Positions 47,250 to 59,927 of a DNA stretch of 64,000 nucleotides are shown here, piece by piece. Each line of letters opens with the position of its first letter. Within the stretch, counting starts at the first letter, position 1. The DNA is taken from positions 722,501-786,500 of the forward strand of contig JAVDOI010000020.1 of NCBI GenBank assembly GCA_032191485.1, given 5' to 3'. Source of the DNA: Leptoclinus maculatus (taxonomy: Eukaryota; Chordata; Actinopteri; Perciformes; Stichaeidae). The notes beneath the pieces were generated by a model. The model was not told the origin of the DNA. It saw only the letters and a program-made list of their open reading frames with translations, and did no database searches. The position numbers and the translations under genes are program-made.

Positions 47250-48223
47250 ACCAGTCAGACTGACTATTCTGAATGCCAGGGCGCGATCTACCTGTCTGCA
47301 GTACGAAAACAGGTGGAAGCTGTTCTCTGACTGGTGTGCGGCTCAGAACAAGATCCCAGTACAGTGCCCCGTGCCTGCTGTACTGAGTTTCTACAGTCCC
47401 TCCTAGATAAGGGCCGGTCTCCCTCTACCCTTGGAGTATATGTGGCCTCTATTTCGGGGCGGGTCGACAATGACACAGGAAGAGCCACAGACTGGTGTCC
47501 CTCTTCCTAAAAAGGGGCTCTGCGATTGTGTCCCCCGAGCGCCCCGAAGGCCCCTGCATGGGACCTACGCTTGGTACTGGACACCCTATGCTTGTCTCCT
47601 TTTGGAACCCTGGCACAGGCGGAGCCGAGAGGGCTATCGGCCAAAACGTTTTTTCTCCTTGCCGTCACTTCAGCTCAATGTGGGGCGAGCTGCATGCCCT
47701 GTCGGTGAAAGAATCATGTCTGAGGTGGAACTCAGATGGCTTGGGTGTCACTTTGTGGCCTAATGCAGCGTTTCTCCCAAGCTCACGCAGTTTGACCCCC
47801 CCATCAGGAGAGGGGAGGTCAAGGCTGCTGTGCCTAGTGCGGGCCCTCAGAGCTTATGTGGAAGCATACGGTGGTCGGAGCAGCTCTTTGTCAGTTATGG
47901 TGAGCCTAAGAAGGGCTGTGCTCCTTCTAAAAAACAGCGCCTATCCCACTGGATAGTGGAGGCCATTACCTATACATACAAGGCGAGCGACCGCGCTCGG
48001 CCATCCGGGGTGAAGGGCTACTCTACCAAAAATGTCTCCACGTCAGGGGCAGCCCTGAGAGGTGTGCCTGTGGAGGATATATGTGCTGCGGCCTCATGGG
48101 CATCACTGAGCACATTCACCAAACACTACAGAGTTAACGTTGCCACCCCTCACCCACTGGGGAGGGTTCTTTGGCCAATTTCCTCTGCCGCTATACGAGG
48201 TAGTTACTGTGATTCCTCGTGAC
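47250..48223 (+). pseudogene. DIRS-like tyrosine recombinase, decayed
   Basis: The SAM-like N-terminal part reads RLTILNARARSTCLQYENRW KLFSDWCAAQNK. It continues after a frameshift (FLQSLLDKGRSPSTLGVYVA), then ELHALSVKESCLRWNSDGLG VTLWPNAAFLP. It ends VEDICAAASWASLSTFTKHY RVNV, where the Tyr of KHYRV is the expected nucleophile. The TSAxR(V)xELHAL motif that normally carries the first catalytic Arg is broken: Arg appears to be Cys (CGT to TGT), with a nearby frameshift. In the family this enzyme integrates circular cDNA, but this copy cannot. The 3'-most position of the recombinase and the repeats beyond it fit DIRS organisation. Confidence 0.78.
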
Positions 48224-48238
48224 TCTGTTGATATAAGT

Positions 48239-48565
48239 CATCCAGTGTTAAACACTGCCTCTGGTGGTCAGTAAGGATGAAATAGAATGAAAGTTACGAA
48301 TGTAACTGCGGTTCTATGAATCCTGGATGACCGCCAGAGTTCTTGGTCACTCGGAATCCCGTGAACTCGCGAGAAGATTCCGTAGGACTGATCTCAGGAT
48401 GACACCGGAACTTATAGACGACGGGGGTCATCCGAGGTCACAGGTGACTTTGTTGATATAAATACTCGACCTGCGCAGGCGCGAGACAGAGGATATCCAG
48501 TGTTAAGCACTGCCTCTGGCGGTCATCCAGAATTCATAGAACCGTAGTTACATTCGTAACTTTCG
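48239..48565. repeat. DIRS-type terminal repeats: direct repeat plus 51-bp inverted pair
   Basis: TCCAGTGTTAAACACTGCCT CTGGTGGTCA (48241-48270) recurs, diverged, at 48496-48524. Between and around them, 48289-48339 (GAAAGTTACGAATGTAACTG...) and 48514-48564 are inverted copies with 49 of 51 matches. Split direct/inverted ends instead of LTRs are the hallmark of DIRS retroelements. The stretch between the arms holds a TGATATAAATACTCG TATA-like motif (48454-48468). Confidence 0.8.
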
Positions 48566-49019
48566 TTTTCCCCTGTTTCCTGTGTTTCTGTGTATGCTGT
48601 GAGCGTGGCTCGGACCTGGTCTCCTCCCGGCTCCCTCCTGATTACGATTCATTCAGCTCACCTGCCCAGTCGACCCAGCTGCCTTCCATCAACTCATCAC
48701 TCAACAGTTTATCTACACCGGTTTTACATCCACTCTTTGCCAGATCGTTGTTACAACCTCCGTGGTATCTTGTTTGTTCGGCCGCTCGGTATAATTATAT
48801 TCTGAGTTTTATCCAACTGTTTTCTCTTGTACTTACCTCGTCTTCCTGTGCCTCCAGTCCGCTTGTCCTGCCTTGTCCTGCCCAGTTTTTCACCCTCGCC
48901 CTCGGTTCCCCGCTGCTCCATTACATTTTTCCCTTTGTGTCCTCCCGGAAATAAACCCTTACACTCTCTTACTCCCTGGTCTGTGTCTGCGTTTGGGTCC
49001 GCCACCACACCCCGTGACA
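48566..49019 (+). mobile_element. LTR-like fragment
   Basis: Pyrimidine-rich sequence starting TGTTTCCTGTGTTTCTGTG (48576). It includes CTTGTCCTGCCTTGTCCTGC, a polyadenylation signal AATAAACCC (48950) and the end GTCTGCGTTTGGGTCCGCC, closing with CCCGTGACA. It resembles fish Gypsy-type LTRs in these features. No flanking target duplication was found, and no internal retroelement follows. Confidence 0.4.
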
Positions 49020-51650
49020 AAGAGAGCATGAACAAAGCATCACCAGAAAAATGACAGGGATGAAAAAAAAAGGAAAGTCTGACTGGCTGGAAGGGAAAGG
49101 AGAATAAAAGATGAATACAGGCAACTACAGAACAAGATTAATGAAAGGAAGAATAAATATTCAGATATTAAGGGAGTGGTCCCGGGGAAGCACTAAATGG
49201 GGCCATATGCCATAACGTCGATGAAGTGGGAGTGCTGGACCTCAGTTAGAGGCCAAGACAAGTTACAGTTGTGCATGGGAGAAATTGCTTATTACAGGAA
49301 ATCCCCATGTCTGGAGAGAGACTGCCAGCCAACAGAGTGTCCATCAAGCTAATGCACTGTTCTGTCTTCTGTCACACACTTACAATCTTCTCATGGGCTT
49401 CAATAAATGTCAGAGTGGCTCTAACTCATGTGGGTTGATCTGTAATTACAATAGTACAGTATGTATTCTCATTTGAACTGCTAGATAGTTCCTACAGGAA
49501 AAAGGAAGTGTCATCTTTATCATTTTGGCACATTATATGCAGATGTCTATAGGCCACTTCCCTGGCAGGACTTCCTATGACATCACTGTCAAACATGAGA
49601 GCAGCTTCTTTTGCTTGTACATCCACTTGAAAAAAAAAAAAACTCAACTAGCTCTTACGATTGGAATGTCACACGTTTGCCAAGTAGCTGGAAAGCACAG
49701 CCTCGCAGTGTGTAACGCTCTGAGAGCATGCACCGCAAGCAATAAATGTGCTTTGGCGTTTTTGGCGGTGTTCACAAGATAATTTCATGGATTCTGTATA
49801 ACTCTGATTCTCTCAGGCAACAGCTGCTCGATATGTGTCTCGTTTTTCATCACTTGGGAGAGATGCTTTAGAGCCCAAGCCTAGCTGATACGCATGTAGC
49901 TCTTGGCAGCGAGGTGGTTGGGTCTTTCCAGTTGGCTACACATAATTCGGCTTATTTGCACCTTGATCATGCGAGAACCTAAACTATATGTTTCACACGG
50001 TGCCACAACTGAAGGAAAACCAACACAATCTGGCAAAATCATACTGCCGCACTTCACTTTGATCAAAGCTTTCTAACTCTGCCATCCATCAGGTTTATTT
50101 TCTCATATAATTCCCAATGAGCACTGATGAGCATTCTTAACGAAAGGCGGCAGGATGAGGGAGGTTGATGTATTGCCTTAGTGCTCAGTTACAGGAAAAA
50201 AATATCCTTGCCCTTTTCCCACAAGAGGGATGCTAATGCCCATAACTGACAGCAAATGTGAATTCCCAGAGAATCCAGGGTTTAACTGTTCCTATGGCCC
50301 ATGGGGGAGGAAACTCAGCACCATGCAACAAAATAAGATTCTAATCTTCTTTAATGCCCAGCTGTAGCTCATGATATGGAGGACATCCCTCGTGTTTTCC
50401 TGTCAAGAGTGGAGACGAGCGTAGCCTGGTAAATGCTGGTTCCCATGGGTACAATCTGGCCTGTGGACACAAATCAATGTAAAGCAGCTGAGGAAAATTG
50501 GTATGATTAACCCAAATGTAGCTCACCTGCTTTGGATTTACAGAGGTTGAGGATCGAAGGTCCCATCTTCACATCAGCATAAACTGTTGACACCAATGGC
50601 GTTGTGAAGGTTGAGTCAGTGCCTGAATGGGCTGAGGTCATAACTTGGCTCTCAGTACAGTGGAGAGGCAGGGGGATCCAAGTTAGCGTGAATAGGAGGG
50701 ATGTGCAGTGCAGCTACGGGAAAGGCCCTCTCTCTGGAGTTCCAGTTGTTTCATGTGTTCAAAATAATTTCAGGCTCTCAGATTGTACCAGAGCCACAGA
50801 CTTGTATTGTTCTCCAAAGCTGATTGGTTGGCTAATTAAAAAGACAAATACACAAGCTAGGGAAGCTAATAAAAACAGAGTAGAACATATTACATGTTAT
50901 GCAACTATAAATCTTACAGGAAACAGAACATTTTGAAGTCATTTAGTGTCATTAAAATAGCTAATTGGCCTGTAAAGTACACCAAAGCATCTACTTGCAA
51001 AACTCATGAAGTTGTACAGCAACGTTTTGAGTTTGTGAGTTTGGGGACTTTACATTGGTGCTAAGCAACAGACACTGCATAGAGAAATTAAGTTTTACAG
51101 ATTGTAAATTATGTTCAATCCATGTAAATAGTTCTATTTCTCTTTTTTCCTTGATCACAACTTCTTGTAGAGTGCACCATGACTGATGAGGTCTTTATCA
51201 CGAGTCATATCCCACTTTAATGTATTTTCCATGAATAAATGTACTTAGTGGCCACGTGTCAGCTTCTAAATATAAAAGAGATGTTAAACTTTCCAGTTAC
51301 AGGAGTACTTATTGTCATCAGAATACATGAAATCTGGCTGTAATAAAATGTAAACCAGACTGGGCTTGAAAGATTGCTGGAAACAGAGAGCTTTGTGTCT
51401 GGGGCTTTTATTTTGTTAGCTTGTCTTACATTCGGGTTGGCCTGGTGCCAGACCAGACATCATCTAAAAGAAGGAACAAAATCTATTATTCTAAAGTTTA
51501 GACAGACTGTGCTTATAAAACCAGCGTACATCAACTCACATCACATAAATCCTACATCCGTTTCCACGATACTGCTTCATTGTAATCAACAACATGAAAG
51601 AACTATGCCTCATATTATTTCTCTGTCACCAAAATTTATGGCAACTGTCA
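49020..51650. other. Intergenic sequence, no gene
   Basis: Only short ORFs (for example 50604-50936 and 51374-51685) without recognisable domains. This lies downstream of arsj and may include its 3' UTR at the right end. Confidence 0.4.
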
Positions 51651-51657
51651 AGGAAGA

Positions 51658-51663
51658 TTTATT
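51658..51663 (-). terminator. Candidate arsj polyadenylation signal
   Basis: AATAAA on the minus strand, about 320 nt after the arsj stop codon. It is the first such hexamer I noticed in a plausible position. A second lies at 51407-51412. Unverified. Confidence 0.3.
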
Positions 51664-51980
51664 TTCTACTCTAAGTGAAACATGAATCTACAGAACAATC
51701 CAAAGGTGACAACAGTTCAAGCATGCAACACAATCTAGAAAAAGTATCGTTCGTCAAATACCCCTAACATTAACATGAGGTCTTAGTTGTGTCTGGGCAT
51801 GACAACAGTGTTTGAATGAGAGGATCTTTTTCTCTCTTGAGGCATTTCAAAAGGTCCATTGTTTTTCATACAGTATATAGTGGAGTCAAGTTAAAACTGG
51901 AGTTAGAACGTCTTAGAGGACAATCCTGAAACAGGAAGTGTCAATCCCTGAGAAAAGTCTTTCACAAATTGGGTAGGCTA

Positions 51981-53376
51981 CTATTCTACCTTCCTTTTCA
52001 GCTTTCTGTTCTTTGATTTATTTTTCCACCTTCTTTTTCCAAGATGGTTGGTGAACAAGTTATTGTATCTCTCATCCTCCTCTTGCTCCTCCCTGGTGTC
52101 TTTGTACCAGGGTCCCCACACGCCCCCATTGTACTGAGGGTTGGAGCGCAGGTCTTTAGCCGGGTAACGCACCGGCACTGCAGTCTTGTTGTACTGCGCT
52201 AGCCGTATGAGCATCTTCTTCACTATGTGAGGGTAGCGCTGGGACAAGTCCACTCTCTCATAAGGGTCGGCTGTGATATTGAACAGCCAGATGGACTTAC
52301 CCCGGTCCCAATGGACACGCTCATTATGCCAGCGGTTGGTTAGCCGCTGGTTGGAGAAGGTCTGCGGGGGCACCCAGTCGCTGTAGCCGGGAACACCCGT
52401 CAGGAGCTTCCAGTGGCCCACCCGGAGCGCAGCCCGGATGGCAGTGTTCCATAAGCCATACCCAGCCTTCCACGAACCATTCTTGGCTTTGATGTAGATT
52501 GGGTCAATGTTGTGAAGAATATCCTGGCGAGGAGATGGGCGGCCTTCACTGATAGCCTCCCAGACATCGTACCCGTCCAGATTTAGGTCTTCGTCTAAAG
52601 TCCCTTCCCCCAGGGTCACCAGGGTAGGGAACCAATCAGTGATGTGGATCAATGATCGACATTTCGTCCCTTTGTTTACCAACAGGGGACTGTGAACAAA
52701 GCCCACCGCCCGAATCCCCCCTTCCCAGTAGGTGGCTTTACTTCCCCTCAAGGGCCAGTTGCTTCCACCTGCTAATGGCTGGCCTCCATTATCTGAGGAG
52801 TACACTATAACTGTGTTGTCATAATAACCGTAGCGTTTTAGCGCTAACGTGAGGTTGTGGATAGCTTCGTCCAGACAGGACACCATGGCAGCATATTTCC
52901 GACGATGCAAGTTTGGAATGCCCTTGTAGCGCTCGAGGTAGCGGGCAGGAACCTGCAGCGGTGAATGAACCGCCTGATAGGCTAAGTAGAGAAACAAGGG
53001 TTGTGTGCGAGGGTTGTGATTGGCTAGGATGCTGATAGCCTTTCGAGTAAACATCATGGTCGAGTACAAGCCGCGGTCTTGTTCCCAAGCTGCCTCTTCC
53101 CCTTCATATAAATCATAGCCACACATACCGGGTCCTTCACATTTATAGTGACTGTAGTAGTCCCCGCTTCCTAGCAGGGAGCCGAAGAAAGTGTCGAAGC
53201 CGCGCTGGGTGGGCAGGCAGCCACGCTTGTAGAAGCCCAGGTGCCACTTGCCCACCATGTGGGTGGAGTATCCCGCTTGCTTGAGCTTCTGGGGCAGGGT
53301 GACATTTTCCAGGGGCAGGCAGTTGGGCTGGGTAGCTCGAATGATGGAGTGCTGAAGGCCTGTGTGGATCTGATAC
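51981..53376 (-). CDS. arsj: Arylsulfatase J-type, exon 2 (most of the enzyme)
   Basis: It runs from the acceptor TATTTTGTAG (AG at 53378-53377) to TAG at 51983-51981, encoding residues 104-568. It contains KWHLG with Lys147 and His149, QAVHSP with His241 and SSDNGG with Asp299-Asn300, the expected sulfatase active-site and Ca2+ residues. Potential N-glycosylation sites are NVT128, NLT278, NGS, NIT and NKT. The C terminus is highly basic (KNKSKNRKLKRK), as in mammalian ARSJ. Sequence around QHSIIR, FFGSLLGSGDYY and GYGLWNTAI is nearer ARSJ than ARSI (which has FLGSLTGNVDYY and GFGIWNTAV). Total length 568 aa compares with about 570-600 in mammals. No stops or frameshifts are present, so the gene appears functional. 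The physiological substrate of the family member is poorly known. Confidence 0.95.
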
Positions 53377-55109
53377 CTACAAAATATAAACACATATCAG
53401 CCCGTCAGAGACATTGACAGTTGTAGAAATATACAATTTCTGGGCTGATGAAAACTGGCTATCTATAGGTTAAGCCTGAAATTATTTTCTAATTCTTTTT
53501 AGAAAATTCTTTGTTTGAAACAATTATGCTACTTAAAACTGAAAAAGGACTGTATTTACTAGCTATTAAACAATCAATTGATTTGCATTAACAGAGTGAA
53601 GCACCAAGCCACAAGGATTTAGTCAGCCATGACATTACATCTGATTACACCCCAAAAATCTTCCTCTATATACTTTGCTAAAATGTTCAAGAGTTGTCAA
53701 ATTAGCTCACAAACTGGTTCAGACACTGCATGAGTGTATTCATATAACATTCACATGCTACTGTATGACATTTCAATAAAATAATCTAAACACTGAAACG
53801 CTGCCAGTATAAGTTTATAAAACTGAAGAGGAGATTTTCCTCCCGAAAAGGACACCTCTCTCCAACCATTTGATTGCAATAAGTCGTTAGTCAGACAATC
53901 TTTGTGTTGGAATTTACACACTGGTACGATATCCAATCCATCAGTGGACCCAGTCCAAAGCAAACAGAAGAGTATTTATATGTGAGCAAGCCAAGCTCAG
54001 GGTAATGTTCAACTAATGCCTAACAGTGCAGTGAAAGGGGGCGGGTGGGTAGTGGTAGTTAGGAGGGGGGGGCAGAGCAAAAACAGAGTTACTGTCACTC
54101 AAGACCAGACAGGACCTGGAGCTGATGATGCTGTGGCAGACATCTTGGCAGTGAGCTAAAACAGCACTGTTGATGAGTAAAGGACAGACTCAATGGAATG
54201 AGGAATTTTGATATGAGGTATTTTCCAACTCCTTTCACTGCAAATGTAAACTCCCAAGTGCTCTTTCTCTTCCTGTTTCCTTCACCTACATTCCCCTGGG
54301 TCCTAAGTCCCTCCAAGTACAGCTTCTTATCATCCTCTATATACCAACGTACTTGGCATTTATAACAAATACCACACATATTACGGTAATCAGCGTTGCA
54401 TATGTGTCTGACCAAAATACCAAAAAAAGCAAAAAATAAATTATTCATTTAAATTATTTTTTTTAGAGTTTTTAAAGTGTTTTTGTTTGGAATATGTATA
54501 ATAAGCATATCATTTAGTTATTGCTACTGAGAATTTAACAAACATAAAAAGAAAAGAAAAAAACATGACATGATGAGGTTTGCAGTTTACAAGGTGTGTA
54601 TTTTAAATTGCATCTCTTACACACATGAAGATAAAGTTGTGAACACCGGCTGAATATCTATTATCAGAATCATTATAACTGTGTTATAACTGCTACTGTG
54701 TAAAGGGAATACTGCTGTTAAAAATAACCTGATTTGTTTAAAGTGTTTGCAAACCAAATGTTATTGCACTTTTGTTCATATAGCAGTACTTTTAAAATAA
54801 AAGTGCGCAATACACTACTTTTGAATTCATTATTGAATTTTGCACATAACAATGCGATTAATCTCAAAAAAATTGTAATCGTTGCCCAGCACTAATTTAA
54901 ACGTTGCAGTTTAAATACTCTCCCATTCCCACACCACCACGTCATCAATTAATCAACAACTGCGAACGTCTCCAATAAATAAATATATAAATAAATAATG
55001 CTTTGTAAGATTTTTGGGCTTTTACACTCAATTATTGATCTGACATTTCTATGTAGATCCAGATGAGATTTCTAGATCTGGATATAAACACCTTCTATGA
55101 TGCCAATGT

Positions 55110-55380
55110 CTACAATGCATTATAAGTATGTTGATAATGCATGGTAATCTGCCTATAGCACTGTATAATTACTCATAAGCACTCATAAATATCCATAAAG
55201 CTTTATAACAAAACAAAACTATAACACATTATAGGTTATTTTACAATGACTTGTAAGGTGAAGTATTATCATACTTCATAATTGCTGGCAAGAATCATAG
55301 TGTATTATAATTCCCATTGTTGTAATACATTATAATCTTTTTACAATGCATTATAATCACTGTTACAATGCACTATAGTG
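55110..55380. repeat. Cluster of ACAATGCATTATAA-type motifs
   Basis: ACAATGCATTATAA occurs at about 55113 and 55337. Variants (TAATACATTATAATC, ACAATGCACTATAG, ATAACACATTATAGG) lie between and beside them. Probably an old AT-rich dispersed repeat. Confidence 0.4.
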
Positions 55381-58300
55381 TTATTGTAAGTTACTGTAAG
55401 TGGTCATTGGTTGCTTTAAGTAAAGTGAAAACAATATATATAATTAAATCTATTTAAGAACAACACACAAAACATTATAAATTCAAGGAGTGAAAATAGG
55501 TGTCTAGTTTAGGTTCCATGGAGGAGGATTCAGTTGGAGGAGAACCAGAAGGTGGTCAGGCCTAGCAAACCTTCATGCCCCTTGAGAATTCAAAAGTCCC
55601 TCAATGGTTACACCACTGTATGGTATGTGCAACGTTCCAAACATAGCAATAAACACATGATTTACAGCTAAAATCCTATTCAACTGCACAAATGCACTCT
55701 ACACATATCCACATAATAGCACAGACTGCAACTGCAAACACATACACACTACCCTGCATGAAGCACAGCCGGCTAGGCCAACAGCTTGTATTTCTTCAAG
55801 CTTACAGTTTTAGCCTCTGTTTTAGTTGGATGAAGCTTACTTAACTTTGGCATGATGGAGGGAGATCTGTAATAACATAATACTATGTAAACGTACATCA
55901 TCAGCAATAAAAATGTAGCTATTCACACTTCTTTCACTGCAGACACCCTGACTTGGTGTCACCATCTAAAGGATGAAATCTGCATGTTTTTCAATGAATG
56001 TCTGGAACACGGCCTTAATTGGTTTCTCTCCAGAGTAATTCACCTTAAGCAGCTGACAACACTAATCTGTCAGGAGGATGGTGAAAGTTCTGTTCAACGG
56101 CATTAGGATAATTGAGCACACTAATGTGTGTGCATGTGCAAATCTACATACTTACTATAGCAGTAGGACGGTGGTATTGGTTAAGGTTGTTCCGATAGAG
56201 AATTGTGGGGCCGATCACCGATAGCTGGGTCTGGCCTACCACTCCGTGTTCGTACCATTTATATGAACAGTGAGACTGAACAGTGAGACAGTCTCGCCAT
56301 GAATTGGCTGTGTAAAAGGGTATTTAGAGACACAACTCACAACTCCGGTCAAACCAATTTAGCAATGCATAGAGACATTGTCTTGTCTTTTTTGCCTCAT
56401 CTGATCGGCCTATATAAAGACCATCAATCAAACTATTTAGACAGAATATTGGCCGCAGTGGATGATTGATCTGAGCACCCTTAGTGTTGGTCTACATGTG
56501 TACTCATAAAAACTGTGACTATCAAAAAAAATAAACATCTGTTTATCTGTATATGTTTAATTCCCCCACACAAAAAAAGGTATTGTGAGGAAATGTGAGA
56601 ATCTCACACATACTTAAGTTAAGCCTCTACACAGTTTTCTACAGCAAGCCAAGTGTAGGTTGGTGAAGGGGAAATCAGAAATAAAGTGAGAGATAGAATC
56701 TAGTATTAAATTAATTTAAGTTGATACTGAGTGTATGATTTGTTTTCAACCAGTTTAGATGGTGACAGCAAAGCCAGGATATTGTCATGAATTCTGTCCT
56801 TAGTTCTATGGCTGGCAATGTATCTCCTACTATTGGATGGATTGACATTCATGATGCCCAGAGTCTTTGACTTTCTCCCTAGAGCCACTTACATTGAAAA
56901 CATTGGAAGAGGCAGTCTGTCTAATACGCTAGTGAAAGGTGCATTCTTTTGTGTCAATTTTTCCATCTGCTTTTCATGACTTTAAATTGTCCTTTTGTCT
57001 CCGTTCTTGTCATGTATATCATGTCATCATTGAGCACTCAGCAAACTGCACTCCATATGTAGGTAGCAACCTTACAGACATTCGATGATGACTGAGCTAT
57101 CACTGCCAATGGTTGTGCACATGTGATGAATTGATAGACTGTGGGAGTTTTGAAAAGTCACAATCATACTTAATGTCACAGGTAACAATGGCATGCTCTG
57201 CATCTGGCAAAGTAAATTATCAAACAGCCAATGTACCGACTGGTGTGAGCTGTAGCTAGGCAGCAATGCACTGTGTTGAATGTCTGCGCATGCAATTGAG
57301 TCACAGCTCAGCCCTCATCACCTCCACTAAGCAATCTCTTTGGGGAATCTCTGAACACTGACCCACCTCTTCATGGTTTCAATTCCAGCTGCTGTTGGTG
57401 GACACATTCTGGATGAACCTGGTGGCAGAGCTGTTTGTTCTCTGGGGAGAATGATACTGTCTGTACAGCTCTATGCTTTGCTAAAACAAAATGCCAACTG
57501 GGTTTGATGCCTCCAAATATTTTACAACTTGGCAACAATAATTCCCACAGATTTCAAAACTGGTTCCCAGCACCTCTAAAATATTCAACTACTCAGGATA
57601 ATAATACGGCCCAATTCCGAATTTGATACCTCTATTCATTGCCTTGTCATTGAGGTCAGGTTGGTGAATTCAAAATAAGACCACAATGGCCCTGGTGGGA
57701 GCCAAGAGAGAGTCTTGGTTTCATATGGCGATGATTTCTTGTCACTTTGTGGTCTAGACAGGGGGAGCTTTGATACCCAACTACAGACACGCACACTGGG
57801 GGATAGAGTAGGCATTGTTGGTCTGTCATTAGGCGACGAGATTTCAATGCAATGAACAAAGAAAGGCTTGGGAATGAAGGGAGGAAGTGAAGGCAACATG
57901 TGTTTGTGGGTAAGACAACGAGCACCACAACAAGAAATCAACCAAGTCTGGTATGGGAATGTGTTTCTTTAGAAAAAAAGACTTTAAAAAAGCTTGTTTA
58001 CACAACTACATAATATCCACATAAAATATAATTAACTTGATGAAGGGCGAGTTCTTGTAAAACCTTGTTCTCCATACCTTCTCCAAGTTTTCCACAAGCA
58101 TAGCACATGGGCCTTGTTACTAGCCCATAAATGTCTCTAAAATTATTTTTGGATGTGATACGCTCCATTATCTTAAAGCATCTTTTGTATTCATTCCCTT
58201 AATACAAAGATCATTTTTATACTTCTGCCCTTCCATCATTGTATTTCTATTTGTCAAGCAACGGTACAAAGAAAATAGGCCTTGCAGAAAAGAACGGATG

Positions 58301-59865
58301 ATACAACCCAGAAAGTGAAAATAATGGAGACCACATACATGTGCAAATACATTAAGACATGAATGTGTGTGTGTGCATGTTTAAGATTTGACCCCTTACG
58401 AGCCCCAACCCCTGCTTTTGCAGCTCCTGCAGGTTTGCTGGTGTTCACATACCAAAAGGTTACAGCCATGTAATGAGAATGTCATGCTAAGAGCAGCCTG
58501 GGATTTCTCCACAAATCAGTCAAACCAGCCTGAGGTCTTGTCCAAGAACGGTATAAGGTGGAGCGCAAAGACTTTCAAAGTATCCCTGTGTTGTTTCTCT
58601 TTGACATACGATGGGGTTCACAGGGGAACTAGGTCTTGACTTTCCAGGTTTTGGGGCACCTGAAGGACAGTTCTAGGTCTTTAGTATTTATGAGGCCTTA
58701 AAATAATGACTGCAGTAACTACTGCCCTCTGGGGATCCTCTCTCCTGCCCAGTAGTCCTTGCACTTGTCGATTGTGACTGATTTATGGGTTCTTTTAAAA
58801 CAAAGTAGGAATAGGAAGCCACATCATCTCTGCATCCTTTATCCAGCATGGATTCAAGCCACGTACAGGCAGGCAAATATTTGTTGTAGTTCAGCGACTC
58901 CATTCCCCATCTCATCACACTAAAGAGTGTAGTTAAATGCTTTAGAGTTAAATGCTGCTGTACTCACAATGTCTCTCTGGTTTATTTACACACACACACT
59001 GAGCCACAAGGCCAACAAATCACACATGCCATTAAATTCGAATCACCGAATGCCAGCAATCACTCAAGGCCCACAAGACAAGTGCATTGGCCACTCTGAG
59101 GTTGTGGAGGTTCCCAAGCAGACCTGCTGCCCAGGCTGGGGCCTTCTCTTGTATTCCTGCTCCACGTCCTCCTCACATATGGTTCAAATAAGCAGCCTCA
59201 ACTCGGTGCTCTGCATTTAATCAAAGTCAGCCCCAGAGCAGTTTGTCTTACTTAGCTCTTCCTTTCAGCAAACTCGTTTACCTTTTTGCTATCTCTAAAT
59301 ATTTCCCTTGAGTTTTGCTTCTGCCTTGGCCTTATCGTCTCTATATTAAAGACTCTTGCAGGTAATGAGGGTTCTTTCTTTTCAGGACTTCCTTTATCAC
59401 AAATACAAAGCCAAACCTCTTTAGAAATATTGCTAATTTGTCACCCCAAACATTCATTTGCTTGGGTCATCTTTGCACAACTCGACCAAGGAGTTCTAGG
59501 ACAGACTGGTGTGGGGTAAAGAAGGGAAGTGAAAGAGTGACAGATCACTTAAACTAGAAAAGGGTGAGTGAGAGGCTAAGACGAGTTTGAGATAAGTGTG
59601 GACAAATGGGAAGTGTGATAAAGTAGGAGACAGAGTTGAGCAGAGTGAAAAAGAGCTGCTTTGAGCAAATAAACGACCCCATTCTCCTTGTGGTTTAGGT
59701 CAGATTCAAATCCAAGGGGCTATAATATAAGAACACAGGATGACAGAAGAGCTTTTTGGAATCAAGCCACAATCCTTGCTTGAGGTCTGCTCTTCATCTT
59801 TGTTTGTTGATGGACGGTAGTCCATTGATAGAGCTGACTGATAATGAAATAAAATGTTGTTTCAA

Positions 59866-59878
59866 ATATATATATATA

Positions 59879-59922
<44 letters not shown>
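59866..59922. repeat. (TA)n microsatellite
   Basis: Two AT/TA runs separated by ACTGT (around 59878-59882). The longer run covers 59882-59921. It is self-complementary and likely to extrude a hairpin. Confidence 0.95.

Positions 59923-59927
<5 letters not shown>

Noticed and set aside
48566..49019. Complete solo LTR of a Gypsy element
   Set aside because: The ends could be TG...CA-like, but no target duplication or matching second LTR was found, so only an LTR-like fragment is listed.
52819..53395. Additional ORFs overlapping arsj exon 2 in other frames (52819-53088, 53171-53395)
   Set aside because: Shadows of the sulfatase coding sequence. No independent features.
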